A DNA stretch of 64,000 bases, taken from NCBI RefSeq assembly GCF_901000735.1, contig NC_081543.1, positions 33,626,771-33,690,770 of the forward strand, in the 5' to 3' direction. Positions 33,550 through 45,810 of this stretch are shown here, piece by piece. The notes beneath the pieces are model-generated. The model was not told where the DNA came from. It was given only the letters and a program-made list of their open reading frames with translations, and did no database searches. This DNA comes from Corylus avellana. Its lineage: Eukaryota > Streptophyta > Magnoliopsida > Fagales > Betulaceae. Made by a program: the position numbers and the translations under genes. Positions within the stretch are counted from its first letter, which is position 1; the number at the start of each line of letters is the position of its first letter.

Positions 33550-34854
33550 CTGAGGCTTTTGTTTATCAATGTATTGGTTCTTGATGATTTATGTCTCATG
33601 AATCTCTGTAATATGTTGTTCCTGTTTGAAAATATGATATTTTGTGTTTTTTGCAGGCAGCCAAGATTTTCTGATAATATCTGGTATTCATTTTAGATTT
33701 GAGTTTTTTTTCTTTCTTTGTTTTACTTCCATTGTTCTGGAAGAAAAGGTTTTTTGATTTTTGGATATTGGCATTTATATGGTAGGGACTAGGGAATGGG
33801 ATATTTGTTTGAACTTTGAACCATTGGATATGTGGAAAATGAGTTTCTTCTCAACCTCTTTATTCATCAAGATTTTTTCAGATGTTATCCCGGATGGGAA
33901 ATGCTAGGTGCTCTCCGGTCTCTTGGTGTTCTTTTAGTGTCCTCCTAATTCTACGTGATATTATTTTATAAATATCAATTGAGAGAAATAAGGGTAACTT
34001 TCTTTTTTGTTTTTTATAAAATAATATTCACATAGGATTAAGAAAACACTAGGAGAACACCCGGAGAGCACCTAGCATTGTCCCATCCAGATTGATATTA
34101 GCAATTTCGATAACAAATGTGACAAATTTTTTATAAAACTTATTTATATAGAATTTTTATTTAACTTATTTTGACAATAATAACTTACTTATAAAACTTA
34201 TTTTTATACAATTTAATGATGTGACAATAAAAATTAACTATTTAATAAGTAATTGTAAAAAGAAAAGAAAAGAAAGAAAGTGACTGATTTTCACTTTTAA
34301 CGTTGTAATATATGACATTCATATACTAATTTACTAAATAACGTTACTCGAAAGAAAATAACAATTATTTGATGCTAAGTAATTTTACAAAAGGTACTCA
34401 GGAGAAAGGAGTGATTTGTGCTTATTGGCTATTGAATGAGAAAGAATTATGAAATTGAAATTAATTAGACCATCATAACAGAGACAACATCAAACCTAGT
34501 CATTATTAACCTGGTCAGATACTAGATAATACATTTCATACAAAAATGCAAAAAGAACAAACGACACCACTGTTTACATCAACTTCAGTTGCTTTATTCC
34601 TTCGGCAAGTCCTGCAATTTTTTGCCTTTTGTGGGTGAAACCTTGGGACAAAGTCTCAGTTTTGCTTTGGATGAGCTGCTCCAAAATACACCCACATAAA
34701 AATTCAGGAACTGCAAAAATACCATAAAAGTAATTAGCAGAGTATAAAATCCTTAGGGGGTTAGATATTTGAGCATGATATCCAAGCTCATTCTAATGTC
34801 AAATTTCATATGTTGATTGCTGTACTAGGAGGATATTCTTCTTGGTTCTTATCA
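33550..34854. other. Intergenic between DUF3082-like and DUF1685 genes
   Basis: It holds the upstream region of the 30117-33549 gene, a foldback MITE (33892-34088), AT-rich sequence, and from about 34560 the 3' region of the DUF1685 gene. No further gene is seen. Confidence 0.5.
33892..34088. mobile_element. Foldback MITE of about 197 bp
   Basis: Left GGATGGGAAATGCTAGGTGC followed by TCTCCGG pairs with right CCGGAGAGCACCTAGCATTG followed by TCCCATCC. After a short bulge the arms continue as GTGTTCT...AGTGT / ACACTAGGAGAACAC. The loop is AT-rich. No coding capacity. The target duplication is not clear. Confidence 0.7.
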
Positions 34855-36473
34855 TCAACACTCTTGGCGCACATTAGATGCCACAGCTCTAGCCCAAAAC
34901 TTGATTTGTGCTTTCATGTCTTCTGCAGACCCCTTGTGAGCCCAGTTTGGAATTGGCGGGGCAGAGCTCTGCCGTACAAGCCATGCCTCAGAAAGATAAG
35001 GCCTCCTCACCTTATCTTGCTCCAAATCCTCAGGCTGCTTCTTCCCTTGCAAACCAGGAAGTATTTTAACCACATTTGGGCTCAACTCTTTCTCAAATGT
35101 GAAACCCAAGTCCTTGAATCCTTGCACTTCTTCTAATTCAAGATCGCTTAGGCTCTTCCTCAACTTTGTCTGGTTAGCCAGTCTCCTCCTCATTTCCTTC
35201 CTGCAGTTTGTTTTGATGGCTTCCACCTCCAGGTTCCTTGGTGGTCTGTATCTTGGAAGACTATAGCTTTGTCTCATACCCTGCAGTCCACAATGTAATC
35301 TACATTATAAAGGGAAATAACGGAGAAATGCCATTGTTAAATTTATAATTCACTCCTATTCATTCAGCACAAATGCACACAGTTAGGTTATTCAACTCGA
35401 ACTTGCTATAAACTAGATTGGTTGGTCTGTATATATAAAGTGTTATGGTTATTGTTGGGCCTAGTAGCAGCCTAAATATCAGTCACACCAGATCCCGTCT
35501 CTTAGGGCGTTAGCATCGGTCCCGCAATCCCAGTAGGAAATGATGGTTTGCAGGAGTCACGGTACCTAGAGAACACTACAACAAGAAGGCCTCTAATTGG
35601 ACAGTGCCATGTGGCCGGCGACTATGGCAAACCGACTATAAAAGGCAGTGAAAAGCATGTTAAAAAGAGATTTTTGTCTCCTCTCTCGGACTCTCTCTTT
35701 CTTGCTTACTCTCTACTCTCTAGTACCATTCTCCACAATTATACTAATCTAAGCATTGGAGCTATTTTTTGCCGGCTCGTTCCGGCAAGCTCTTGTACTT
35801 ACCTTTCCTCTTCTTTACTGATACTTCGGACCGCTACTTCGATCTACGGTCAACTGTTCTAACAGATGTTTTATTACAATGTGTATAGCAAGACTGGGAA
35901 ACACAAAGTTGTTTATAGACGATTTTTCGTCAATGATCATCTAGAAGTTGATGATTAGAGTACCTCATGCCGCAGAAGGTTCGGTGATGGTTGCCTAGTA
36001 GATTTGCTCATTGGAGGATCACTTTCTGTGTCTTCAACTATGTCTTCCCTCCCTAAACGTGGTGGCAGCGATGGTGTTCTAAGCAAACTGTGCTGCGTTG
36101 ACTGCCCACTCAATTTGTTCCTTCTGCTATCGCTCTGTTTTTCTTGAATTCCTTCTTCCCTCCCCACACAAGTTGGCAACTGCGTTGGCGTTTGAAACTC
36201 ATCCATGCTGTGATTGCTTTTGCTTTCTTCAGTTTCTTCTCCCCTCCTCACACAAGGTGGCAGAGATGGTGTGCGAACAAAATCTTTCTTCACCGCCGCC
36301 ATCTCTTGGCCAAAATTTGAGGAAGGAGAAACATCAGAAAGGCACCTTGACATCATTGTTGTTGTATTGAGCGAGTTGTTAAAGAACCAACACTCCTCCA
36401 AAAGATCCAAAGCTTCCACCTTTTCATCTCTCCTGGAAGAGGGCTCAAAAGGAGGGTCGTCAAAATCCCCCAT
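34855..36473 (-). CDS. DUF1685 family protein
   Basis: 311 residues in two exons: 35964-36473 (170 codons, donor GAG|GTACTC) and 34855-35280 (acceptor CTGCAG, first codons G-M-R-Q-S). The C-terminal part carries the family signature KSLSDLELEEVQGFKDLGFT (212-231), then RRPYLSEAW, PIPNWAHKG and the final DMKAQIKFWARAVASNVRQE. The N-terminal exon holds three copies of a roughly 20-residue repeat: RTPSLPPCVRRGEETEES (67-84), QTPTQLPTCVGREEGIQEK (94-112) and RTPSLPPRLGREDIVEDTES (132-151). The family is plant-specific and of unknown function. The 683-base intron contains a probable solo LTR. Start: first ATG of the open frame. Confidence 0.88.
35441..35864 (+). mobile_element. Candidate solo LTR in the DUF1685 intron
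   Basis: It begins TGTTATGG and ends TTCTAACA (5'-TG...CA-3' with TGTTA/TAACA inverted ends). It has a TATA-like ACTATAAAAGG at 35633-35643 followed by a CT-rich stretch and is less AT-rich than the rest of the intron. The 5-bp flanks (TAAAG / GATGT) do not match, so the insertion duplication is lost or the borders are wrong. Confidence 0.4.
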
Positions 36474-36957
36474 GCTTGCACAAATTCATACACCTCAACA
36501 AACTAAAAGCACCCACATGGATTTGTTCTATGTCTTTTCACATATTAATACGTTAATAAATATAATATATATATATGGAAAATAAAAATAAGCTGACTGA
36601 CTAGGGAAAGCCACGTAGGATACGACAGCATGTGCAATTAGCTTGGAACAAAGCACATTGCATGTGGAAATAAGACTTTTTTGTGAAGGTGTTTGATGAG
36701 GTGGTCGAAGAGGGGGGATGAGAGTTCAATTCAAGTGGTATTTAAGCCTAATAATAATGGAATATGGGGGAGGATTGGATTGCTTATGGGCAGGACAGGG
36801 TCATGCCAGCACACTCCCCATGTGATGGCCTATTGTTTAGGCAAGATACAAAAGGTCTTTTGAATTGTTTTTTGTCCCCATTTTGTGACAGCTAAGTTGT
36901 AGGGGTTAATATATTGGAAAACTAGCCAGAAGAAAGTTATTTTCTTGCTTTCTTTAT
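36474..36957. other. Upstream region of the DUF1685 gene
   Basis: No gene seen. (TA)n at about 36561-36574. Confidence 0.5.
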
Positions 36958-37984
36958 TAAACTGGTGGGCAGTTAGGTTATAGATAATTGGGATGGACCA
37001 ATTTATCAGGCAGAGATTGAGGCATCCACCTTGAGCTTTGCCTTGCTCACGACTAGGGATAGTAATTTAATTAAACGGGTCAGATCTTTCAATTTTAATC
37101 CCTTAATTTCGTGTTGGAGTTTGTGGATTATTTTAAAAATTGTCAACAATCAATGTCACGTAGGGGGGGACCAGTAGTGGCCTTGGTCCCCCGTGCAAAT
37201 TACAAGGAAAAAAAAATTTTAAGGTTAAAAAAATAATTTAAGGTATGTTTTGCCAATTGGTTCCTCCCCAAAAAACTTTTGGCCCTTGGTCCCCACCCAA
37301 ACTCAAACCTGACTCCGTCCCAGACCCTAACTTGATCTATTTAATTAAGCGGTTAGACCACTCAAACATAATTCTATTAATTTCATGCCGGTTCATGTAT
37401 TCTGTCAAAAATTGATGGCCTTGGTGGTAACATTGAATTTAGCCTGTAAACTTCTTCTTCTTCAAAAAAAAAAAATTAGCCTGTAAACAATGCCTGGCAC
37501 AAGCAGCCAAATTGTTCCTCCATTGGAATGTGATACCGTGTGCTGGAAACTCAAAACCAGGCTCTCCAACCATGCCCTGCTTCTTGCAATTATATCACAA
37601 TGACAAGTTTGCAATTATATCAGCAGCCAATGCCACGGATGGTTGCTTCTTTAGTAGTTGGCAGCCTCGCTGGAGATAAAACACCCAAGGGAATTGAAGA
37701 TTGCAGCATTTTTTTTTAATTTTTTTTTTTTAATTATTGTCAAGATTTTTAAACTTTGTAATTATAATCCTGCAGAATACAAAACTTTATTGCAACGTGT
37801 TAACAAGTTTTGTGGTGGATGGTGTGCACATCACATGAATATTAGAGACACACTTGGTGTTCATTTTGTTGAGAAACTTCAGGTCATACAAGTTAGACCA
37901 ATGCCACGCATCTAACAAGAAGCTAAAAACATACATGCTTAACAAATAGAAAGAAAGCAATTAACATGTTGCAATTCTCTACAT

Positions 37985-38344
37985 TAGGGATGAGAATGCG
38001 ATCGGATAATAACTGCTCGCATCCGCTATTTGTACTTATCCGCAATCGGCCGTTATCTGCTGTCTGCATCCGATGTAGATAGTAGAAACTAAAATCGCAA
38101 ATGCAAATGCGAATGCGAGTAGCAGCTTTAGAGTATACAGATGCAGATAATATCCGCATTCCTTTATATATTTAATATATAATTTATATATATACATATA
38201 TATTATATTTAATATTTTTTAATTTATGTTTGTGGGATTTGTTATTTATGTTTCTTCTATTTGCTGAATTTGTAATGTTGTTGGATTTCACTTTTAAGAA
38301 ACTCTTCAGATTTGTTTTGATTTAATTGCTTTATATGTTCTTCC

Positions 38345-38377
<33 letters not shown>

Positions 38378-38703
38378 TAAAATGTTTTTTCTCGTGAAGC
38401 TAAATATTAAATAATATATGAGATAAAAATTTATTGGCCAAATGATTAGCAAGTGTGATTTGAATAATAGTGTTCAAGTATAAATAATGGTTTTTTTTTT
38501 TTTTTTGTATTTATTAAAAGTAGTAATTAGTGAATAATAATTTCAAGGTCTAAAATGCTCATTACCTTAAATGCGGATAGTGGATAATATTCGTATTTAT
38601 TATCAGCATTAACCGCACGAATGCAGATGCGAATATCAAAAACCATTATTTGCATTTTGCGAATGTGAATATTGCTATTATTTATATCTGCATTTTCACC
38701 CCA
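37985..38703. mobile_element. hAT-like MITE (copy 2)
   Basis: Same insertion as 6139-6840: TAGGGATGAGAATGCG at the left, GCATTTTCACCCC at the right. The (ATT)n run inside is longer here (about 38347-38376). Confidence 0.55.
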
Positions 38704-39422
38704 AGAGTATGCATACCGCTGATAACAAAAGTCAACCACTACCGCCTTTTAGGAAGGAGATTCACTTGCAAGAAAAAGGAAAAAGACATCAGAAGGCTGC
38801 AGGTCCGAAGACTAGAGGCCCTTTGACACTCAAGTCAATAGAGCCCCTCAGCCCATTGCCCAAGTCGAGAGGGAGATGAAAGCTAGTAAAAGATAGTGAA
38901 AATGGTGCTTGAAACCCTAGGCCAGAAAGGAGATATCCTGTGGTACATTCCATGAAGATGGGGGTGCATCAAGCTATTGGTCTTGGGGCTGGTGTAGTTT
39001 AGCCATTAGGCCTAGTCCTAATATGATCTTCTGCTTTCTCAGTAGCCAGGCCTCACAGACCTGTTGGTTTATAATATGGTTCTCCAGTAATTCTCAAATT
39101 CCTTTAGTTGATTAATATGCTAATCAAATCATAAGAATATTAATTTATCTTAAGAATATTAATTTATCAAAACGAGTGAAAGTTTTGGGATGCTTACGAA
39201 ATTTATCCTAAAAAGAAAGAAAAAATAAAATGCTAGAATCTCAAATATTTTATAACTCTTTATAATGGATATTTGACAAAACAACCAATAATATCCCCAA
39301 TTTTTTGCAAAACATGGTTTAATTGGTAACAGATATTGCATTATATAAACATGGTTACAAAACAAAAAAGGAACCAAAAAAATTAACGAGAAACAAAGAC
39401 AAAATCAGAAAAAGCTCTTCTT

Positions 39423-40265
39423 TTAAGGTATCAGAGCAACTGCATCCCATGTAGAATCAGAGTATTTCTCAAAAACCGTTCTGTTGGGCACCCCTTGCGC
39501 AGTCATCTTAGCTAATCGCAGAAGCATTTTGGCACAAGAAGCGATTTCTCGCTGGGAATAACCAGTCTTTTGAAGAGTTTTAGCCCACTCCCTGCCATGG
39601 CTTCTTTCAAGCATGCAGGATCGCGCTGCGTGGATGGCAGAGGCAGCAATCATGGACGGCGAATGCATTGTAGTTGTAGCATAATCGTTCATCGCAAGTT
39701 CCCCAAAATAGAAAGCCATGTTGTTCAAGAGTCGGTTAGTAATCCCAAAAGATCCAAGAAGTTCGACCAAGAAAGAATGGATGGTTGGAACCATAATCTT
39801 CCATCCCAACTTGTTTAGGATTTTCTTTTCCATGGAATTGATTTGTTGTTGAGTGAAAGGAGCATCAAATAAGCATGTGAAGTAAGTTTCTGGGATCATG
39901 TCTTGGAAATCTATAGCAGAAGGGAACCGTTTCTCTTCATATTTGCAGGCTATGACTAACGCCGCCATAGCCACCAGCTTCAACTCGGACCACGAAACAA
40001 CCACCGACGGCAGAGAGCGGTCAACAACGTTGACAGCAAGAAACAGAGTCTCCTGCTCAAAACCGAAATCCATATGCACTTGTATCAACCAATCCACTAG
40101 AATTACTCTTACGTTGTAAGTCAAGTAATTCTTCTTCACTCTGCTCTGCTTCTCAATACGCTTGTAAAAGCCGTACATATCTTCTTCTTCTTCCATTGCT
40201 GCTACGTTTTTTGTATGGTGCTTCTTCTTTTTTATTAATGGACGGAGGAAATTAGCAATACCCAT
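39423..40265 (-). CDS. Short intronless B-type cyclin, copy A2
   Basis: 280 residues, the counterpart of 7584-8426 with about ten amino-acid differences (for example CMLERSHG for CIPERSHG, QGVPNRTVFEK for HGMPNRKVFGK, QQINSMEK for QEINSMEK). Both halves of the cyclin fold are kept: DWLIQVHMDFGFEQETLFLA, ACKYEEKRFPSA, KMLLRLAKMTA and the C-terminal DAVALIP. It has the same short N-terminus with no destruction or KEN box, the same VVDRSLPS change and no intron. The start is the ATG at 40265; an in-frame GTG upstream is ignored. It stands in tandem with 42346-43185. Confidence 0.8.
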   Translation of the reverse strand: MGIANFLRPLIKKKKHHTKNVAAMEEEEDMYGFYKRIEKQSRVKKNYLTYNVRVILVDWLIQVHMDFGFEQETLFLAVNVVDRSLPSVVVSWSELKLVAMAALVIACKYEEKRFPSAIDFQDMIPETYFTCLFDAPFTQQQINSMEKKILNKLGWKIMVPTIHSFLVELLGSFGITNRLLNNMAFYFGELAMNDYATTTMHSPSMIAASAIHAARSCMLERSHGREWAKTLQKTGYSQREIASCAKMLLRLAKMTAQGVPNRTVFEKYSDSTWDAVALIP

Positions 40266-40319
40266 TATCTCAAACACTAAAATTCACTCTTTAATTGCTG
40301 AGAAAAAAGAGATGAAAAG

Positions 40320-40403
40320 TATTTATATAGGCAAAGAGGCAGAGGTTTCCTATTCCTGGGAGTTGGAGAGGTTGTTTCTCACCGCCTTTGCTATCAACGG
40401 TCA
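40320..40403 (-). promoter_or_regulatory. Promoter of cyclin A2: TATA box and MSA-like core
   Basis: TATATAAATA at 40320-40329 (minus) and CAACGGTCA at 40395-40403. Spacing identical to the copy at 8481-8564. Confidence 0.5.
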
Positions 40404-40499
40404 TAAGCCTAATTTCAAATCAAGACTATATATATATGCTTGTGACTCTAAGGCCCAGCAAGCGGCTAGGGACGGGGGCGGGCAAAGATTTTGACAAAA

Positions 40500-42345
40500 A
40501 AAATAAATGGAAAAAATATAAAAAACTCCATTAACTAACAATCATTTTAAAAAAAATTCTATAAAATTTAAAGTGTGTTAAAGTGGTATATCAAATTATA
40601 AAAGTATGTCAAAAATTCCAATTTTTTTTAATTATATTTTTATAATGCCATTATGCTCTTAAAAACTGAAATAAAAAATTAATAAAATTAAAAATTAAAC
40701 TAAACTATTTTTTAAACCCAGAAAAAAGAAAAAACCCCAGGGGTGGATAAATACCAAAACAAAAGGGTTTTTTTTTTTTTTTTTTTTGGAAATAAACCCA
40801 GAATAAGTGTAAGTAATTTATAATGTAAGGTTAGGGTTTTTATCGCTTAATTAGGATTTTACATGTAAGGATTAAAACCTTAACGTACTTGTGTCCAACG
40901 TTAGATTGAGATTGTATTGGCTTGAAGTTAAGATGTCTGAGATGGTGGATGAACGACTGAGGTAAGAAATTGATTGTGAAACTGTTTATATTTAACGTGC
41001 AAATTGACCAAGTACAAATTGGGTCACTAGTACGACTTTGTTAATAGTGTAGGCCACCCAAAATTAAACTCGGTCAAACTGTTAGTATATAACGGTATGT
41101 AGTAATATTCAAATCTTGTGAAGAGAATGATATAGACGTGATGAGAAATATTAAATGCCCAAGAAAGAGAGAGAGGCTGAACCAATATTAAATGAGAATT
41201 CCTTGCATATTATTTGGTACTTTATTTATTTATTTTTTTATAACATTTCGCGAACATAAAGCTCTTACATCGCTGAGCATATAACTTTGAAAAATCATAG
41301 CCAAAAGCTATGAAAGTTACAAAGTCATAAAAATGACTTCAAGCTTCCGCTAACCCATGTACAATTATATTTAAAGAATAGATTTGCTTCGTGCAGACTA
41401 GATTTAGGACATGGGTAGCCCAAATACAAAAACAAAAATAAAAAACAACTAAAAACTAAAAATCCGGCCGTAATCCTCAAATTCTTTTAATTGATTTGTA
41501 TGCTAATCAAACCATAAGAATATTAATAATATCTTAGCCCTCCACATACTATTGTGAGTTATGAAACTTGGAATTAAAGGACTAAAATACAATCAACATG
41601 AGACGCAACAGTGAAAGATATTAGTGAATTAGGTACTTTTGGTGTTAGGGCGCATTTCAACCAACACATTCTTCTGCAAGAACATGAAGTTCAATTATCT
41701 TGCATGTTTCATGGCCAAAATTATAATCTGTTTCCACATTCTTCCATGTTTCAGCACATTCCATTGCGCACGGAATCTCAGTTCTTGGGAGGCACTAAAA
41801 TTAGAATTCCTAAATCATGAGTTTGAGGGCTATAAAAAAAATTCCTTTCTACCCAACTTTTTGCCTCAACTTTTTACACCACTTTCAATTTCATGATAAA
41901 AAAAATCCTTTTCTACCCATCTTTGCAATTGAATTCTAATTTTTTTATAAAACAAAAAGAGGGTATTTTGACAAAAATTAACGGAGAATCCTAATAAAAT
42001 TGAGTAATTGAAAAAAAATCAAAAGTTCAATACCCTTAATCAAGGGTTTTTTACCTTTTAAGGTAGTATCAAAACGAGTGAAAATTCTAGGATGTTTACG
42101 AAATTTCTCCTAAAATAAATAAATAAATAAAATGCTAGAATCTCAAATATTTTATAACTCTTTATAATGGATATTTGACAAAACAACCAATAATATCCCC
42201 AATTTTTTGAAAAACATGGTTTAATTGGTAACAGATATTGCATTATATAAACATGGTTACAGAGTTTGTACATCCTAAAACAAAAAAGGAACCAAAAAAA
42301 AAAAATTAACGAGAAACAAAAACAAAATCAGAAAAAGCTCTTCTT
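40500..42345. other. Spacer between the tandem cyclins (second version)
   Basis: AT-rich with no supported gene. About 40800-41230 is a shortened copy of the three-fold unit also at 8978-9590 and 46229-46930. The rest is the 3' flank of the second cyclin. Confidence 0.5.
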
Positions 42346-43185
42346 TTAAGGTATCAGAGCAACTGCATCCCATGTAGTGTCAGAGTATTTCTCAAAAACC
42401 TTTTTGTTCGGCATCCCACGCGCAGTCATCTTAGCTAATCGCAGAAGCATTTTAGCACAAGAAGCGATATCTCGCTTGGAATAACCAGTCTTTTGAAGAG
42501 TTTTGGCCCACTCCCTGCCATGGCTTATTTCAAGCATGCAGGATCGCGCTGCGTGGATGGCAGAGGCAGCAATCATGGACGGCGAATGCATGGTAGTTGT
42601 AGCATAATCGTTCATCGCAAGTTCCCCAAAATAGAAAGCCATGTTCTTCAAGAGTCGGTCAGTAATCCCAAAAGATCCAAGAAGTTCGACCAAGAAAGAA
42701 TGGATGGTTGGAACCATAATCTTCCATACCAACTTGTTTAGGATTTTCTCTTCCATGGAATTGATTTCTTCTTGAGTGAAAGAAGCCTCAAATAAGCATG
42801 TGAAGTAAGTTTCTGGGATCATGTCTTGGAATTCTACAGCAGAAGGGAACCGTTTCCCTTCATATTTGCAGGCTATGACTAACGCCGCCATAGCCACCAG
42901 CTTCAACTCAGACACCGAAACAACCACCGACGACAGAAAGCGGTCAACAACGTTGACAGCAAGAAACAGAGTCTCCTGCTCAAAACCGAAATCCATATGA
43001 ACTTGTATCAACCAATCCACTACAATTACTCTTAATTTTTCATTCAAGTAATTCTTCTTCACTCTGCTCTGCCTTTCAATACGCTTATAAAAGCCGTACA
43101 TATCTTCTTCTACTGCTACTACGTTTTTTGTATGGTGCACCTTCTTCTTTTTTATTAATGGACCGAGGAAATTAGCAATACCCAT
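42346..43185 (-). CDS. Short intronless B-type cyclin, copy B2
   Basis: 279 residues, counterpart of 10725-11564. The cyclin box keeps LRVIVVDWLIQVH and VVDRFLSSVVVSVSELKLVA. The acidic pair after ACKY is EG (GE in the other version). KLVWKIMVPT replaces KLGWKIMVPT. The C-terminal KYSDTTWDAVALIP is intact. No intron, and no destruction or KEN box in the short N-terminus. The start is the ATG at 43185. Confidence 0.8.
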   Translation of the reverse strand: MGIANFLGPLIKKKKVHHTKNVVAVEEDMYGFYKRIERQSRVKKNYLNEKLRVIVVDWLIQVHMDFGFEQETLFLAVNVVDRFLSSVVVSVSELKLVAMAALVIACKYEGKRFPSAVEFQDMIPETYFTCLFEASFTQEEINSMEEKILNKLVWKIMVPTIHSFLVELLGSFGITDRLLKNMAFYFGELAMNDYATTTMHSPSMIAASAIHAARSCMLEISHGREWAKTLQKTGYSKRDIASCAKMLLRLAKMTARGMPNKKVFEKYSDTTWDAVALIP

Positions 43186-43277
43186 TATCTCAAAAACTAA
43201 AATTCACTATTTAATTGTTGAAAAAAAAAAAGAAAGAGAGATGAACTGATGCTTGAGAGTCTCTTCTGATGTACCAG

Positions 43278-43362
43278 TATTTATATAGGCAGAGGCAGAG
43301 GTTTCCTAATCCTGGGAGTAATTGGAGAGGTTGTTTCTCACCGCCTTTGCCATCAACGGTCA
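43278..43362 (-). promoter_or_regulatory. Promoter of cyclin B2: TATA box and MSA-like core
   Basis: TATATAAATA at 43278-43287 (minus) and CAACGGTCA at 43354-43362, as in the other three copies. Confidence 0.5.
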
Positions 43363-43492
43363 TAAAGCCTAATTTCAAATAATACTATGACTAATAAGAC
43401 CCAGCAAGCGGCAAGCCCATGGGCTAGGGACGGGGGCGGCCCGGACGGGCAGAGATTTTTGACAAAAAAATAAATAGAAAAATATAAAAAAG

Positions 43493-43526
<34 letters not shown>

Positions 43527-43556
43527 TGTCATTGTAGTTGGCATAAATTAGAAATC

Positions 43557-44881
43557 GCTCATGCGGTATAAAAATAGGGATAAAAGCAAAATCAAACCTT
43601 ATAATTGGCATAAATTACAAATCACTCAATGCCGTATGAAAGTTAACTCAGAGAAATTGAGATCCATGGGATATGTCAAAAAAGAACAATTTAGTTCCTG
43701 TAGTTAAATCTCGTTAAAATATTTGACGGATTTTATTAGATGTCATGCCAATGCCAATAAAATGGAGACACATGTCACTCTTAATAAAAGAATATAAAAA
43801 TATTAAACTTTAAAAAAAATTAATTTTATGATTTTTTTAAATTATTTTTTTAGTTTTTTATTTTATTAATTTTTTATTTCCGTTTTGAGAAAATCTTTAA
43901 TCAGGATGTGGTGTAAAACTTTTCTTTTATAGCATGTAATAAAAATGAAACATGTAAGCAAAATACACCAAATATAATGGACTTAAAAACATCCAATCTT
44001 TAAACCAGATCAAACCCATCGACAAAAACCCTCTCTCTTCCCATTCATTCTAACCCACCGGTGGTTCACCTAGACATCCACCACCTTCTCTGCGAAACAC
44101 CGCCGCCAGTATTTGCTTAAGGTCACTGTCTTGAGTCTCTTGACTCTTGAACCACCAATCGATTTGTCTGTTTCGTCTGATTGATTATTTCATATGTTTC
44201 ATCTGAATGTGATGACATGGGCAATTTATTTCCATTTTTTCTTTTGCAGTCATCTATTTCATCATTTTGTGAAAATACACGTGAGAATGAAAGGTTATTG
44301 ACGTGGTTTGGATTGGAGTAGAAGCTAATGTCTTTGACATCTTGTGTGTTTGGAAGGCCATGAAGGTGGTTATAGAGGTCTTGGAGATGTGGGTTCAGAG
44401 CAACGTTGTTGATGATGGAGTTGAAGAGAAGGGTGAGTGATAGAAAAAGATGAGTGGCTTTATGCATAGGAGGCAGTGCAGTGGCTTTGACGGCAGTGTT
44501 AGGTGGAGCAGGTGAAAGTTAGTAGATCTGGTTTTCGAAGGAGAAAAAAAAAAAAAAAGAAGAGCAAATGGGTGTTGATCCAATGTTTTTTGTGTATTTT
44601 ATTTTGTGTTATAAGCTTATGTATCAAACTAATATGGGATGTTATAAAATGAGGGGTTTACGGCCCATCCTTAGTATGAGTTCTCGTCAGTTTTTAAGAG
44701 AATAATGGTATTATAGAAATCTAATAAAAAAATGGCATTTTTGACACACTTTATCACACTTTAAACTTCATTGGGCTATTTTAAAAAGCAGTTGTTAGTT
44801 CATGGGTTTTTTTTTTATACTTTTCTCAAAAATAAATAAATAAATATGACCAAAGAATAACTATCTACCTTTCTCCCTCTA

Positions 44882-44914
<33 letters not shown>

Positions 44915-45440
44915 CTATCTATTTTTCTCTCACTTTCCTAATTCCCATATTTGCCTAAAACCAAAAAGTAGAAAATAAATAAGTTTGGACGACTTTTGCC
45001 TAAATGTAATCTAACATTAAATTCATTAATCCTTTGTTTTTACTTATACACTTTTACTGCTTAGATGTTAGATCCATATTCCAACATGTTTAGTTAATTG
45101 TTTAATAAAATTTATGGTTTTCTTAAAAGTAGTTCTAGATGGAATGGTCAAATGTTACTTTTATTTAAAATGGCTAATCACATTTGTAAAATACATTTAC
45201 ATTGGATTAGCAAAAAAAAATACAAAATGGATATTTAATTGGAGAGCAAAAAATAAAATAAATAAATGTAGCAGCACCTTTCAAGTAAGCCATTTTATTT
45301 TTTATTGTTTCTCTCACCCGTTCTCTTTTTTCCAAAAACTTTTCCCAATAACTTTTCCCAAAACTTTGTCCCAATAAAGAGTAAAAAAAAATTTATTTTA
45401 ATAGAATAGATATAAATATAGCTAATTGGATGTAGATGCA
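43557..45440. other. Intergenic; no supported gene
   Basis: Minus-strand frames at 44123-44583 were examined (leucine/asparagine-rich, no family). (AAT)n at about 44885-44912. Otherwise AT-rich and unassigned. Confidence 0.4.
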
Positions 45441-45454
45441 TTTAAAAATTTAGG

Positions 45455-45810
45455 GTTAAATACTAAATACCCCCTGGGGTTTCATAACTTTATTTTTTTC
45501 TCCCTAGGGTTTCATTTTTATCACAGGAGGATAATAGACCAAATTAGTCATTCTATCAGTTGACCGTTAGTTGATTCAACGAAATTTCACGTGGACCAAT
45601 CAAATGTTGACACGTGGCACCCACTTAATTTTTTTTTTTAAAAAAAAAAGGAAAAAAAAAATTTGGGGGTGGCCATCTGGCCCCCCTTGGCTCCAAGGGG
45701 GTGGCCGGCGGGGTGGTTTCGGCCACCCCCAGTGGGTACTGGGGGTGGCTCAGCCACCCCTTAGGCTCCATGGGGGTGGCCGAAACCACCCCCAATGGTT
45801 AGTTTTGAAA
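45455..45810. mobile_element. Truncated element with GC-rich hairpin core
   Basis: TAAATACTAAATACCCCCTG and CACGTGGACCAATCAAATG precede a GC-rich island (about 45665-45800) of GGGGGTGGCC/GGCCACCCCC palindromes. Only the left arm is recognisable; the right arm seems lost. The core resembles those at 208-514 and 14868-14953. Confidence 0.45.

Larger units (their letters stand above)
36958..43556. repeat. Second version of the 5114-11996 block
   Basis: From TAAACTGGTGGGCAGTTAGG (36958) to GCATAAATTAGAAATC (43556) it follows the middle contig throughout, with the same MITE, the same conserved block and the same two cyclins. Differences are single-base changes, homopolymer changes and some larger indels, for example about 300 bases missing near 41005 relative to 9170-9370. 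It lies within continuous sequence, so this version is anchored. Confidence 0.85.

Noticed and set aside
35575..35590. CACTACAACAAGAAGG resembling a CACTA terminus inside the DUF1685 intron
   Set aside because: No partner GTAGTG end and no 3-bp duplication nearby; it lies inside the candidate LTR.
44123..44583. Two overlapping minus frames rich in Leu, Asn, Ser
   Set aside because: No family recognised, no promoter or splice context; could be a decayed gene but unsupported.
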